From Microbacterium luteolum (GTDB lineage Bacteria; Actinomycetota; Actinomycetes; Actinomycetales; Microbacteriaceae), in NCBI RefSeq assembly GCF_039533965.1, contig NZ_BAAAUN010000001.1, forward strand, positions 1,276,950-1,340,949: 64,000 nt of DNA. Reading direction: 5' to 3'. Position numbers and translations under genes: made by a program. This document shows, one piece after another, positions 9,489 through 18,557 of the stretch (its first letter is position 1; every line of letters begins with the position of its first letter). The notes below the pieces were generated by a model. The model had not been told where the DNA came from, made no database searches, and saw only the letters and a program-made list of their open reading frames with translations.

Positions 9489-9554
9489 CACCTGGGTCCC
9501 TGAGCTTGTCGAAGGGCCCGCGCCACCTGGGTCCCTGAGCTTGTCGAAGGGCCC
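9489..9554. repeat. Tandem REP-type elements after paaE
   Basis: Two near-identical 31-bp copies of CACCTGGGTCCCTGAGCTTG plus TCGAAGGGCCC are separated by 4 nt between paaE and the crotonase gene. Each has partial dyad symmetry (GGTCCCT/AGGGCC). They may act as a processing or attenuation site between the epoxidase genes and the isomerase gene. Confidence 0.85.
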
Positions 9555-9569
9555 ACCGAGAGGAAACCC

Positions 9570-10340
9570 ATGATCGATCTCACCATCGCCGATGACGTCG
9601 CCACGGTCGTCCTTAACGCCCCCGCGAAGCTGAACTCCCTCGACGAGCAGGCGCTCCACGGGCTGGATGCCGCCTACGCGGAGGCCGAGGCCGCCGGCGT
9701 CCGCGCCCTGGTGCTTCGCGGCGAGGGCCGGGCGTTCTGCGCCGGACGCGACATCTCGGGCGTCGACCCCCGTGACGACGACGTCATGGGGTATCTCGGC
9801 GGGCTCGTCACGCCGCTGCTGCAGCGCATGTCACGGTTCCCGGCGCCGACGTTCGCGGTCGCTCATGGCGCCTGCCTGGGCGTCGGGCTCGGCCTGCTGA
9901 TCGCGACGGATGTCGTCTACGTCGCGGAGTCCGCGAAGATCGGCTCGCCCTTCGCCGCGCTCGGAGCCACGCTCGACTCCGGCGGCCACGCGCTCTTCCT
10001 GGAGCGCCTCGGCGCCCACAAGACCCTCGACCTCATTTACACCGGGCGGCTGATGAGCGGCGCCGAAGCCGTCGCATCCGGACTGTTCTCGCAGGTCTTC
10101 CCCGACGACGAGGTCGTGTCGGCGACGACGGATGCCGCAGCCACCGCCGCACGCGGGGCCACGGCCGCCTTCCTCGCCAGCAAGGAGCTCATCGCACGGA
10201 TCCGCGATGAGCGCCTGGCGCTCTGGGACTCGGTCGACATCGAGAACGCCGCACAGGCTGCGCTCTGCGAGACCGACGACTACCGCGAGGGCTTCGCCGC
10301 TTTTCAGGAGAAGCGCAAGCCGGAGTTCCGCGGGCGCTGA
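9570..10340 (+). CDS. paaG: Crotonase-family enzyme, PaaG-like epoxyphenylacetyl-CoA isomerase or enoyl-CoA hydratase
   Basis: A 256-aa crotonase with the oxyanion-hole motifs GRAFCAGRDISGV and AHGACLGVGLGLLIATDVVY. At the catalytic loop it reads LGATLDSGGH, with Asp where PaaG-type ring-opening isomerases keep the acid, and without the Glu pair of true hydratases. With its place after paaABCDE this suggests conversion of the ring epoxide to the oxepin-CoA. AGAGGA lies 7 nt before the ATG. A general enoyl-CoA hydratase role cannot be excluded. Two REP copies separate it from paaE, so expression may be partly uncoupled. Confidence 0.8.
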   Translation: MIDLTIADDVATVVLNAPAKLNSLDEQALHGLDAAYAEAEAAGVRALVLRGEGRAFCAGRDISGVDPRDDDVMGYLGGLVTPLLQRMSRFPAPTFAVAHGACLGVGLGLLIATDVVYVAESAKIGSPFAALGATLDSGGHALFLERLGAHKTLDLIYTGRLMSGAEAVASGLFSQVFPDDEVVSATTDAAATAARGATAAFLASKELIARIRDERLALWDSVDIENAAQAALCETDDYREGFAAFQEKRKPEFRGR

Positions 10341-10365
10341 GCGCTGCGGCATCCGACGGCCGTGC

Positions 10366-10441
10366 GCGGAATCAGGCGACCACGCGGAATCAGGCCGTTT
10401 CGCTCGGAATCGGCCTGATCCTGCGTTTTCGCCTGATTCCG
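10366..10441. repeat. Convergent intergenic repeat around CGGAATCAGGC, probable bidirectional terminator
   Basis: GCGGAATCAGGC occurs twice in direct orientation (10366 and 10384, 18-nt period), followed by CGGAATCGGCCTGATCC and the inverted CGCCTGATTCCG (10430-10441), a perfect complement of 10367-10378. It fills almost all of the 110-bp gap between two convergent genes. The arrangement mirrors the block at 5043-5100 with another core word. Confidence 0.7.
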
Positions 10442-10450
10442 GCCGCTGGC

Positions 10451-13400
10451 TCAGCGCACGATCTGGCTGAGGATCGTCGGATCCGTGATCTTCTCGTCTC
10501 GCGAGAGCATCACGACCTTCGACACGATCTCCGCCGTGCGGGGATCGTCGTCGACGAACGGGAGGAAGACGCGTCCACGGTGCTGTGCGCCCACCGGGAT
10601 GATGAACAGCGTGTTCCCCGGGATGCGATGCACGATGCCGGACCCCAGGTGCACGGAGTAGATCCCGAGTGCCCCCTTCACGCGCGCATGGTGCCCGTCG
10701 ACCTCGACGTTCTCGAGTCCGAGAAGTCGGCAGGTCTCGTCGACGAGGCGCTGACGCATCTCGATGCTCGACTCCGACGCCTGCGGATCCACGCCGCTGG
10801 CATGGGCGACCGAGACCACGAGGTCGAGATCCCGCATGGTCTCGGAGAAGACGCGCGGCGGAACGTCGGCCAGAGGAAGCGCGATGTGCGTGCCTGCGTG
10901 AGCGAAACGGACGTCGTCGACGGCAGCCTCCTCGACCTCGCCGGCGGTCCCCCACCCTCCTTCGATGTTGCAGAAAGCGGTCACCTTCTCGTTGTGGAAC
11001 GTGCGCCCGAACCCGAACCCGTACTCGCTGATCCAGCCGCGGGAGATGAAGAGACCGGATGCTCGTCTCGACGCGAGCTGATGTCCGACGTAGCGCCGCG
11101 AGGAGATCCCCTTCTCAGCCTTCTCGTTCTCGTTGAGCACGTAGAGCTCGCGGAACACCTGCTTGAACGGCTGCGGACGTTCGCGCGTCATGACGGCGCG
11201 CTGCAGATCGGGCCAGTCGCCGCTCGCCAGCAGATCGAGCGGATGGGCGATGCGCAAGCCGCCGACCGCGCGAAACGCCGATGCATCTGCGTTGACGAGT
11301 TCGTCGCCGCCGGCGCTGAGGAAACCTGTTCGGCCTTCACCGTCGACCATGACGAGATCCGACAGCATGCGCCCGAGGATCGGATGCGCCTGTAGGAGCG
11401 CGAGCTCGCTCGCGTCGATGACGTCTCCGAGCACGCACGCGGCCTCCAGCGAGGCGCGGACACGCTGAGCCTGCTTCCTGAGGTCGCGCGCTCGGGTCGT
11501 CAGCGCAGCGATCTCCTCGGCCTTGCGGCTCTTCGCCGGCACGGCTGCCAGGGTCTTGCCCGCACGGTCCACTGTGATCTCGGGCATGCCGAGATCGTCG
11601 ATGGTGAGGCTGACGGTCACGTCGCCGTCGACGGCGGTGACCGCGCCGCGGCTCAGGTCTTCGCCGGCCCGAGCCTCCATCGCCCAGATCAGACGCTGCG
11701 GATCGCGGTACCCGGCGGAGCGGGCGAGGTTCTCCAGCGCCGCGTGCACGGCTGCCGTCTCGGTCGCCCTGCGCTGAGGACCGTTGGTCTTCCCGGTGCT
11801 GACGAACGCGCGGAGCACTTCGTACCGACGCAGCAGTTGGTCCGGATCGCCGCTCAACGGCAGCAGACCGTACGCACGCACAGCATCCTGATGCCGCTTC
11901 TCGTACATGCGAGTGAGCAGCTCGTCTTCGGTCACTCTGCCGCGCATGGCGTTCGCGAACAGCTCGGCCTGCTTGTGTTCGGCCGCATTCGAGGCATACT
12001 TCGCCGCGTTGAGCACGCGGTCGAGTCGATCGTCGCCGAGTTCGGCGTACAGTCTGTGGAACCACTCGGCGTCGGCGCTTCCTCGATCGCGGTCTTCGGT
12101 CGAGAGCGGGGTGCGCTGGTCGATCTCTCGCTTCCGCGCCGCGCCGAGTGCCTGATCCGACTGCCAGGATCTGGTGGCCTCCGGAACTCGCCAGGAGTCA
12201 GTGGTGTGCGCGTGCACCCACCAGATCGCTGACGCGAATCCTGGCCACGCCAAATGCTCCTCGAAAGGCTCCGCCCACTGCGGCGCGTACATCGCGGTCT
12301 CGATGATCCGGCTCTCCGAGATCTTCGCTCCGGAGAGCGCGTGAGCGATGGATTCGACGGAGTCATCCGTCGCGGGATGATGGATGCGGACGAGATGAGA
12401 GAACACGCTCTCGCGCTTGTCAGCGTAGAGATAGCCGCGCACGAAGGGGCGACGCCCCAGAGCCTTGAGCACGCCGGCGAGGCTCTCGACTCCGGTGACT
12501 CGCTGGAGAGACATCGCCATGCGGGAGTAAGGCGTCGGGCGGTCACCGCGAGTGATCTCGAGACCGACCACCGTGCGCTGCACTTCTTCGACGATCGCCT
12601 GGATCGCGGGATCCGTCGCCTTGAGTGCACTGGCCTCCTCCAACGGATTGAGTCTGTGAGTGTTGAGTTCGCAACTCAGTGCAGGACGAGTGAACAGATG
12701 GTCGATGAGGTCGGCGCGCGTGGCGATTCCGCGGGCGAAGGCCTCGAACACGACATTGGACGGTGGTCGGTACCGGAACGGCTGGTCGGCGACGATGTGG
12801 ACAGCCCCCCAGTAGGACGGATCGACCAGCTCTGCCTTCGGCCCGGCCCACTGGTCGACCGCACCTTCGGGTTCGTCGAGGAACCGGACGATGCGCCACA
12901 GACGATGAAGCTGCTGGTCGTCGAGCAATGACGGATCCAGGTAGTCCCACGCATAGCTGAGAAGCCAGCTCAACTCACGGGGATCCCTCCCGACTCGTTT
13001 TCGGTCGTCGCCGAACACCACGTTTCGCGGACCGATCAGTTCATCGGTCGGCAGTTCACCCGCCACAAGAGCGAACAGGTCCAGTACCGGCTCCGCCCAG
13101 CTCGCTCGGCACTCGCGCCAGGCCAGATGCCGGATCATCTCGCGTCGGAGTCCGTCGTTCCACTCGCTCCGTTCGTCACCGAGCGATCCGAGGACCTGCA
13201 CGGCCGCATCACCGCGGCCGGCCTGCAGCAGTCGAAGAAGGACAAGTTCCACTCCGCCGTCGACGAGCTCGCCACGGATGCGTTCCCACCACGGATCCAG
13301 CAGCTCCCCGAGCGGCATCGAACCGTCGTCGTTCCGTTGGATGCCTCTGATGTTCGCGAGCATCTCCACTCCCCCGCGCGTCTGCACTTCGAGGTTCGCG

Positions 13401-15310
13401 TGCTCGTCCAGCCACGCTCCGAGCGACTGCCAGATGCGCCGAGCACCGGGGTGGTACGCGGTCCAGCGTGACCGGGGTGGAGCGAGCGGACGCTCAGCGG
13501 GCGTGCGGTCTTCGACGCCGTACCTGAGCAGAGGCGGACGATCGTCGGCGCTCGGACTCGCAGCGGCATCGATGCCTTCGGTCGTCGCCGGGGTTCCCTC
13601 CGCCAACGCCCCTTCGTGAGAAGCGCCTTCGTCTGCGGTCGGCTTGAGTCCCGCGATCTGAGCGAGTTCTTCGGCCGCGCGTCGCTGGTCGGGCTTTCCC
13701 GCCCCGAGCCTCTCCACCGAGGCGGCCAGGGCTGCGGGCGACTGCTTCAGCAGCAGTCGAAGCGCCGTCTTGCGGACGTCATCCGTCTTGCGTGTGAGCG
13801 CCCGTTCCAGCGTCAGAGCCTCTGCGATGGTGATCGCATCGACGTCCAGTGCTCGTCGCGCCTCCCGGCGCACACTCTCCGACGCGTCCAGCGCGAGGAT
13901 GAACAGCTGCTCCCGATACCGAACCGGATCCTTCGCGAACCTCCGCGCGGCGCCGCGACGCGCATCAGCCGACGCGAACTCGAGATCGACGTCCTCGTCG
14001 CCCGAGAACGCTGCCAGCGCATCGGCGACATCCGACTTCTTCAGTCTCACGATCTGGGGGGCGAGGAGGCCGATGTCGACGCTCAGCGATGGGGGCCACC
14101 CCAGCAGGCGCTGTCGCAGGCTCGCACCCACATCGCCGACAAGACCCTCCCACGACGCGCCGTTGTACGTCGGCCGCGCCCCCAACGCTGCGACGAACAC
14201 CGAGAGGTCGGCATCCGCGAGTGCTGCCGCGAGTGGCGCGGCCGCTTCGGGGTGTGCGACATCGACGAGGATCCTCGTCGCCGCGAGCCTGCGGCGCGCA
14301 TCGGCGTCGTGGATGAGTGCGGCGGCGGCCGCGATCGCCGTGGAGACGTCACGCACCGCGAGCGACCACAAGCCGAAGACGACTTCGACGGGCGCGGCGG
14401 CGCGGAGCTGGTCGATGTCCGGCGGCTCCTGCAGGAAGCGCCGGGTCGCCGCGAGGGCCTCGGCGACCTGCGCGGATCGTTGCGTGGTCAATTCCTCGCC
14501 CGCCCACCCTGCGACACTGAGGATCGCGCTGGAGAACCGGACGAGATCGTTCTCGACGATGATCTCGACGAACCGCGTGAGGGCGTCGGGATGCGCGAGA
14601 CTGAGGGACCCGAGGATCGTCTGGCGCAATCCTTCGGCACGCCCTGCGGCGAGCAGTTGCCGACCCACGAACTCCCACGCGTCGGGGTCGGACGCTGCGA
14701 GCAGAGCGACGTACCCCGGCTGGGACGGCCCGCCGATCGAGTGCGTCCCGTCGATGCTCTCCATCAGGATGCGCCGTACCGCGTGGTTCCCGGCATCCAG
14801 GGCCGAGGCGAGGAGTTCGCCGACAGGGTCGGGGCCATACTGCGACGAGGTGTAGAGCAGCCAGCTCGCGTGCCATTCGATCGGCTGCGGATAGTGCGTC
14901 GCGTCATGCAGCAGCGAAGCGAGCCGCTGCCAGCGCGCCGATCGGGTGATCGCGGGGTCCGATGAGCGGTACGGGCGCACCCCACTCCATCCCTGAACAT
15001 AGGGTCGGGCCTGCGCCCACCCCCACCAGTGCGCGAGCTCTGCGCCCAGTGAGGGCGAGAGCGCGGCGAACACCTTCGCCCGCTTCGCTTCGGACAGGTC
15101 ATCGAGTTCACCGGCGAGCGTCATCGCGGTGCTCCGCACGACGTCCGCCGCCTCGGGGTCGTGGGCACCGCTCTGGTCGTTGAGATTGTCCGCGATGCGA
15201 CGGGCGAGCCGCGGGGCGAGCAGACCCTCGGCGCGAATCGCGCGTCGCCCCTTGTCACCGCAGGTGCAGTACTTGCTCAGTTGTTCTTTGGCCTGGTCGG
15301 CGGTCAGCAC
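10451..15310 (-). CDS. Giant DUF4132-like HEAT-repeat protein, 1619 aa, function unknown
   Basis: A very large soluble protein. The first 600 residues contain HEAT-like alpha repeats (runs such as HPDALTRFVEIIVENDLVRF and SVRREARRALDVDAITIAEA). A Pro/Ala-rich joint follows near 600-640, and the C-terminal half resembles the DUF4132/YehI-type proteins. The end, GIYSVHLGSGIVHR, GRVFLPFVDDDPRTAEIVSK and DEKITDPTIL, is the conserved terminal block of that group. It starts with GTG 8 nt after the stop of the 133-aa gene, so it is co-transcribed with it. No enzyme motif, signal or membrane segment is visible. The family name is from memory of the C-terminal block. Confidence 0.85.
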   Translation of the reverse strand: MLTADQAKEQLSKYCTCGDKGRRAIRAEGLLAPRLARRIADNLNDQSGAHDPEAADVVRSTAMTLAGELDDLSEAKRAKVFAALSPSLGAELAHWWGWAQARPYVQGWSGVRPYRSSDPAITRSARWQRLASLLHDATHYPQPIEWHASWLLYTSSQYGPDPVGELLASALDAGNHAVRRILMESIDGTHSIGGPSQPGYVALLAASDPDAWEFVGRQLLAAGRAEGLRQTILGSLSLAHPDALTRFVEIIVENDLVRFSSAILSVAGWAGEELTTQRSAQVAEALAATRRFLQEPPDIDQLRAAAPVEVVFGLWSLAVRDVSTAIAAAAALIHDADARRRLAATRILVDVAHPEAAAPLAAALADADLSVFVAALGARPTYNGASWEGLVGDVGASLRQRLLGWPPSLSVDIGLLAPQIVRLKKSDVADALAAFSGDEDVDLEFASADARRGAARRFAKDPVRYREQLFILALDASESVRREARRALDVDAITIAEALTLERALTRKTDDVRKTALRLLLKQSPAALAASVERLGAGKPDQRRAAEELAQIAGLKPTADEGASHEGALAEGTPATTEGIDAAASPSADDRPPLLRYGVEDRTPAERPLAPPRSRWTAYHPGARRIWQSLGAWLDEHANLEVQTRGGVEMLANIRGIQRNDDGSMPLGELLDPWWERIRGELVDGGVELVLLRLLQAGRGDAAVQVLGSLGDERSEWNDGLRREMIRHLAWRECRASWAEPVLDLFALVAGELPTDELIGPRNVVFGDDRKRVGRDPRELSWLLSYAWDYLDPSLLDDQQLHRLWRIVRFLDEPEGAVDQWAGPKAELVDPSYWGAVHIVADQPFRYRPPSNVVFEAFARGIATRADLIDHLFTRPALSCELNTHRLNPLEEASALKATDPAIQAIVEEVQRTVVGLEITRGDRPTPYSRMAMSLQRVTGVESLAGVLKALGRRPFVRGYLYADKRESVFSHLVRIHHPATDDSVESIAHALSGAKISESRIIETAMYAPQWAEPFEEHLAWPGFASAIWWVHAHTTDSWRVPEATRSWQSDQALGAARKREIDQRTPLSTEDRDRGSADAEWFHRLYAELGDDRLDRVLNAAKYASNAAEHKQAELFANAMRGRVTEDELLTRMYEKRHQDAVRAYGLLPLSGDPDQLLRRYEVLRAFVSTGKTNGPQRRATETAAVHAALENLARSAGYRDPQRLIWAMEARAGEDLSRGAVTAVDGDVTVSLTIDDLGMPEITVDRAGKTLAAVPAKSRKAEEIAALTTRARDLRKQAQRVRASLEAACVLGDVIDASELALLQAHPILGRMLSDLVMVDGEGRTGFLSAGGDELVNADASAFRAVGGLRIAHPLDLLASGDWPDLQRAVMTRERPQPFKQVFRELYVLNENEKAEKGISSRRYVGHQLASRRASGLFISRGWISEYGFGFGRTFHNEKVTAFCNIEGGWGTAGEVEEAAVDDVRFAHAGTHIALPLADVPPRVFSETMRDLDLVVSVAHASGVDPQASESSIEMRQRLVDETCRLLGLENVEVDGHHARVKGALGIYSVHLGSGIVHRIPGNTLFIIPVGAQHRGRVFLPFVDDDPRTAEIVSKVVMLSRDEKITDPTILSQIVR

Positions 15311-15317
15311 TGTTGCC

Positions 15318-15719
15318 CTATCCGGTCAGAGCGACGAGCCGCACCAGCCGGAGACGTGTGTGCGGCTCGATCGTGAGGGTGTCATCGAGGTCGGTGATCC
15401 GGACCTCGTCCAGGAACACGAAGAAAAGCTCGTCGGTGAACGCCTCGACGGCACGTGCATGCGCGGCATCGAGATTCGGCGGCGCCGGAAGAGCGCGCGC
15501 CTCCCGCCCATAGCGTCCGGTCTCGACGCCCTCCACAAGCTCAGCGGGTGTGAGGATGCGCATCATCGCCGAACGCGAGCGATGCGCGGCGTACGCGGTC
15601 AACTCGTGTTGCACCAGAATCCGCAGCAGCGCGCGCAGCGAGCTCGGGCCCTCGACAGCGGATATGGTCAGCTCCTCGCCGACCGCTCGGCTGCCCAGCA
15701 GTGCGGTCTCGACGATCAT
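15318..15719 (-). CDS. Unknown 133-aa protein paired with the DUF4132-like gene
   Basis: A small soluble protein of mixed helix and strand (ALLRILVQHELTAYAAHRSR, FTDELFFVFLDEVRITDLDD) with no motif I recognise. It ends 7 nt before the start of the giant gene and begins 24 nt after the kinase-like gene, so the three are probably one transcript. Its constant company with the giant protein would suggest an interaction partner or specificity subunit; that is inference from arrangement alone. Confidence 0.7.
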   Translation of the reverse strand: MIVETALLGSRAVGEELTISAVEGPSSLRALLRILVQHELTAYAAHRSRSAMMRILTPAELVEGVETGRYGREARALPAPPNLDAAHARAVEAFTDELFFVFLDEVRITDLDDTLTIEPHTRLRLVRLVALTG

Positions 15720-15743
15720 CCGACCATCCTGGCATGAAGCCGT

Positions 15744-16445
15744 TCACGTTCCTTCCCGATGGCGTTGATGGGCGGGTTGCCGCGCCGCACGTCGGATGCG
15801 AGGCCGATCGAGGTGTCGATAGTCGACGTGGATCGTGGCACGATCGGCCGGTCGGCACTCCGACAGATACAGCTTCTGACCGCCGACGTAGCGCGTGTTC
15901 TCCTCGGCATCCGGGTCGCCTGGCAGCCCATCGCGCACCGACATCCGGCGGACGGATTCCATGAACGGGACGTCGAGGAACACCGTCAGATCCCAGACGT
16001 CGACAAGCTCCGGACGGTGAAGGAAGATGCCGTCGACGAGGAGGATGCTCCCCTGCTGAACGTCACGACGGGGACCGCTCAAGAGCCTGTCGGAGTCGAC
16101 GTCGTGTCCCGCAGACAGGTAGGTCCCCCGGCCGCTGCGGAACGGATCGATGACCTCCTGACGGAACTGTTCGTAATCGTAGGAGTCGAGCCAGAAACCC
16201 TCCGGCGACCGGGGTCCGCGGCGGTAACGCTTCTCTCGAACGTGATGAAATCCATCGATCGACACCCGCACGACGGGGCTGGACTCGGGCATCCGCGCCG
16301 CCAGCTCATCCGCGAGCCGCGTCTTGCCCGAGCCGTCGACGCCGTCGACGCCGTCGATCCCGACGATGAGGTTGGGGCCATGGAGCTCGGGAACCGGCAT
16401 CAGCGCGAGCAGCGCGCCGAGGAACTCCGTTCGCTGATCGCTCAT
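15744..16445 (-). CDS. Uridine/nucleoside kinase-like P-loop protein
   Basis: A 233-aa P-loop kinase. Walker A is GVDGVDGSGKTRLADELAAR (residues 29-48), with a small in-frame repeat Val-Asp-Gly-Val-Asp-Gly just before the loop. VSIDGFHHVREKRYRRG carries the Asp/His pair of uridine kinase-like enzymes, and ILLVDGIFLHRPEL is the Walker B region. Substrate could be a nucleoside or another small hydroxylated compound. ATG 16445 is chosen because the open frame upstream is a shadow of the DNA ligase on the other strand. It leads the three-gene unit that ends with the giant DUF4132-like gene. Confidence 0.82.
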   Translation of the reverse strand: MSDQRTEFLGALLALMPVPELHGPNLIVGIDGVDGVDGSGKTRLADELAARMPESSPVVRVSIDGFHHVREKRYRRGPRSPEGFWLDSYDYEQFRQEVIDPFRSGRGTYLSAGHDVDSDRLLSGPRRDVQQGSILLVDGIFLHRPELVDVWDLTVFLDVPFMESVRRMSVRDGLPGDPDAEENTRYVGGQKLYLSECRPADRATIHVDYRHLDRPRIRRAARQPAHQRHREGT

Positions 16446-16517
16446 TCTCCACCTCTCACCGGTCTCCGATGGTGCCACACCGGCATCGATGTCCGACCTC
16501 GGTGCGAGAATGCGGGG

Positions 16518-18041
16518 ATGAAGCTCTCCGACCTCGTCTCCACCACAGAAGAGGTCGCCGCCACGTCGTCGCGCCTGGCGAAGATCGATGCGCTCGCACG
16601 GCTGCTCGCGACAGCAGAGCCGGATGAGATCGCGCCCCTCGTCGGGCTGCTCCTCGCGTCGCCGCGTCAGGGCAAGCTCGGCGTCGGATGGCGAGGGATC
16701 GCGGCACTGGAGATCTCGCACGCCGACAGCCCGAGCCTGACGATCGCCGACGTGGACGAATCGTTGGATGCTCTCGCCGCGGCATCCGGCACAGGCTCGG
16801 CCGCCACGCGTACCGGCGCGCTGGGAGCCCTCGCCGCACGATCGACCGCCGACGAGTGGGACTTCCTCACGCGCGCCATGCTCGGCGAGCTGCGCACGGG
16901 TGCCCTCTCGGGTGTACTCCTCGATGCGATCGCGAAGGCATCGGATCGCGCCGCCGCGACCGTGCGAAGGGCCGCGATGCTCTCCGGCGACCTCGGCGAG
17001 ACGGCGCTCATCGCCCTCACCGGAACCGCCGAAGAGCTCGACGCGGTCGGCCTGCAGGTCGGGCGACCGGTGCTGCCGATGCTCGCGGCCACCGCGGCGA
17101 CACCGACAGCCGCGCTCGAGATCACCGGCGAGGCATCCGTGGAGTACAAGCTCGACGGCGCCCGCATCCAGGTGCACCGTCACGGCGACGAGGTCGGCGT
17201 CTACACCCGCAGCCTCGCCGACATCACCCACCGGGTGCCGGAACTCGTCGAGATCGTGCGGTCGCTTCCGGCACAGGATCTCATCCTCGACGGCGAGACG
17301 CTGTCGCTCGACGAAGACGGCGGGCCCCGCCCGTTCCAGGAGACCATGTCGCGCTTCGGCGCCGACGTCGCCCGTGAGCTGCTGCTCCGGCCGTGGTTCT
17401 TCGACGTGCTGCACGTCGACGGGCGCGATCTTCTCGACGAGCCGCTGTCGGTGCGTCTCGCCGAACTCGAACGCGTGGCCGGGGAATGGCGGATGCCGGG
17501 GATCGTCACGGCCGATCCGGATGCCGCCGAGCAGCTGTCCCGCGAAGCTCTCGCCGCCGGGCACGAGGGCGTGGTCGTCAAGTCGCTCGACGCACCCTAC
17601 GCCGCCGGTCGACGTGGCAAGTCCTGGGTCAAGGTCAAACCCGTGCTGACCTATGACCTCGTGGTCCTCGGCGCCGAATGGGGCTCCGGCCGCCGACAGG
17701 GCTGGCTGTCGAACCTGCATCTCGGCGCCCTCGATCCCGACGGCGAGTTCGGCGATCCCGGCGGCTACGTCATGGTGGGCAAGACGTTCAAGGGCCTCAC
17801 CGACGAACTGCTGCGCTGGCAGACCGAGACCTTCCCCGAGTACGAGACCCGCCGCACCCAGGGCACGGTCTTCCTGCGACCGGAGATCGTGGTCGAGATC
17901 GCGATCGACGGCGTGCAGCGCTCCCCGCGCTATCCCGGCGGTATCGCCCTCCGGTTCGCACGGGTGAAGGGCTACCGCCCCGACAAGACGCCGGCCGAGG
18001 CCGACACGATCCAGACCCTGCGCGCGCTGCTGCGCGGGTGA
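16518..18041 (+). CDS. ligB: ATP-dependent DNA ligase, LigB type
   Basis: A 507-aa ligase, the same size as mycobacterial LigB. An N-terminal DNA-binding domain (1-200) precedes the nucleotidyltransferase core. The AMP-accepting lysine is K211 in EYKLDGARIQVHR (motif I), with DLILDGETLSLD (III), PWFFDVLHVDG (IIIa), EGVVVKSLDAPY (IV) and SWVKVKP (V). The OB domain ends with GIALRFARVKGYRPDK. It seals nicks using ATP and is accessory to the NAD-dependent LigA. The ATG at 16518 gives the family N-terminus; the open frame upstream overlaps the divergent kinase gene and is not real. Confidence 0.93.
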   Translation: MKLSDLVSTTEEVAATSSRLAKIDALARLLATAEPDEIAPLVGLLLASPRQGKLGVGWRGIAALEISHADSPSLTIADVDESLDALAAASGTGSAATRTGALGALAARSTADEWDFLTRAMLGELRTGALSGVLLDAIAKASDRAAATVRRAAMLSGDLGETALIALTGTAEELDAVGLQVGRPVLPMLAATAATPTAALEITGEASVEYKLDGARIQVHRHGDEVGVYTRSLADITHRVPELVEIVRSLPAQDLILDGETLSLDEDGGPRPFQETMSRFGADVARELLLRPWFFDVLHVDGRDLLDEPLSVRLAELERVAGEWRMPGIVTADPDAAEQLSREALAAGHEGVVVKSLDAPYAAGRRGKSWVKVKPVLTYDLVVLGAEWGSGRRQGWLSNLHLGALDPDGEFGDPGGYVMVGKTFKGLTDELLRWQTETFPEYETRRTQGTVFLRPEIVVEIAIDGVQRSPRYPGGIALRFARVKGYRPDKTPAEADTIQTLRALLRG

Positions 18042-18074
18042 CGCATTATCACGCATCCGCGATATCGTTGAACC

Positions 18075-18557
18075 ATGCGACGAGGAGCTTCGTTGATCAA
18101 GACTGCGCGTGAACGCACTGGCCTGACGCAGAGCGCGTTGGCGAACCGCTCGGGCATCCGTCAGAGCGTCATCAGCGAGTACGAGAGCGGAAGGCGAGAG
18201 CCATCGGTTGCCGCACTCGACAGGCTTCTGGGTGCCGCAGGACTGACCCTGACTCTGGCCGAAGCGCCTGAGACTTTGCGACAGGTGCGCCTCCTTGCTG
18301 CCGATCTACGGACGATTCTCGCCGAATACGGTGCGACAAACATCGAAGTGTTCGGCAGCGTCGCCCGCGGCGACGATCATGAGAACAGCGACATCGACCT
18401 CCTCGTCGACCTCGCCCCCGATGTGGGGATGTTCGATCTTCTCCGTATGCAGTCCGCGGCTGAGGCATTGCTCGGCCGTCCCGTCGATATCGTTCCGCGC
18501 GCCAGCCTCAAATCTGGTGTCGCGGACGATGTTCGGCGAGATGCGGTCCCCTTGTGA
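18075..18557 (+). CDS. mntA: HTH-MntA fusion: nucleotidyltransferase antitoxin with XRE DNA-binding domain
   Basis: A 160-aa fusion. Residues 7-60 are an XRE helix-turn-helix (TARERTGLTQSALANRSGIR, SVISEYESGRREPSVAALDR). Residues 75-155 are a minimal nucleotidyltransferase with the signature FGSVARGDDHENSDIDLLVD (Gly94-Ser95, Asp106, Asp108). MntA-type antitoxins neutralise HepT by adenylylating it, and the HTH would add autorepression. A leaderless-type TATCGT lies 6 nt before ATG 18075. An alternative TTG at 18093 has a good GAGGAG site. Its stop overlaps the hepT GTG by 4 nt. Confidence 0.88.
   Translation: MRRGASLIKTARERTGLTQSALANRSGIRQSVISEYESGRREPSVAALDRLLGAAGLTLTLAEAPETLRQVRLLAADLRTILAEYGATNIEVFGSVARGDDHENSDIDLLVDLAPDVGMFDLLRMQSAAEALLGRPVDIVPRASLKSGVADDVRRDAVPL

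Noticed and set aside
10366..10441. Repeated CGGAATCAGGC considered as a small CRISPR array
   Set aside because: The unit is too short, partly inverted and without 30-nt spacers, and no cas genes are nearby.
15744..18056. A 770-aa minus-strand frame covering the DNA ligase region
   Set aside because: Only its last 233 codons are real (the P-loop kinase). The rest is antisense to ligB, which has all its ligase motifs.
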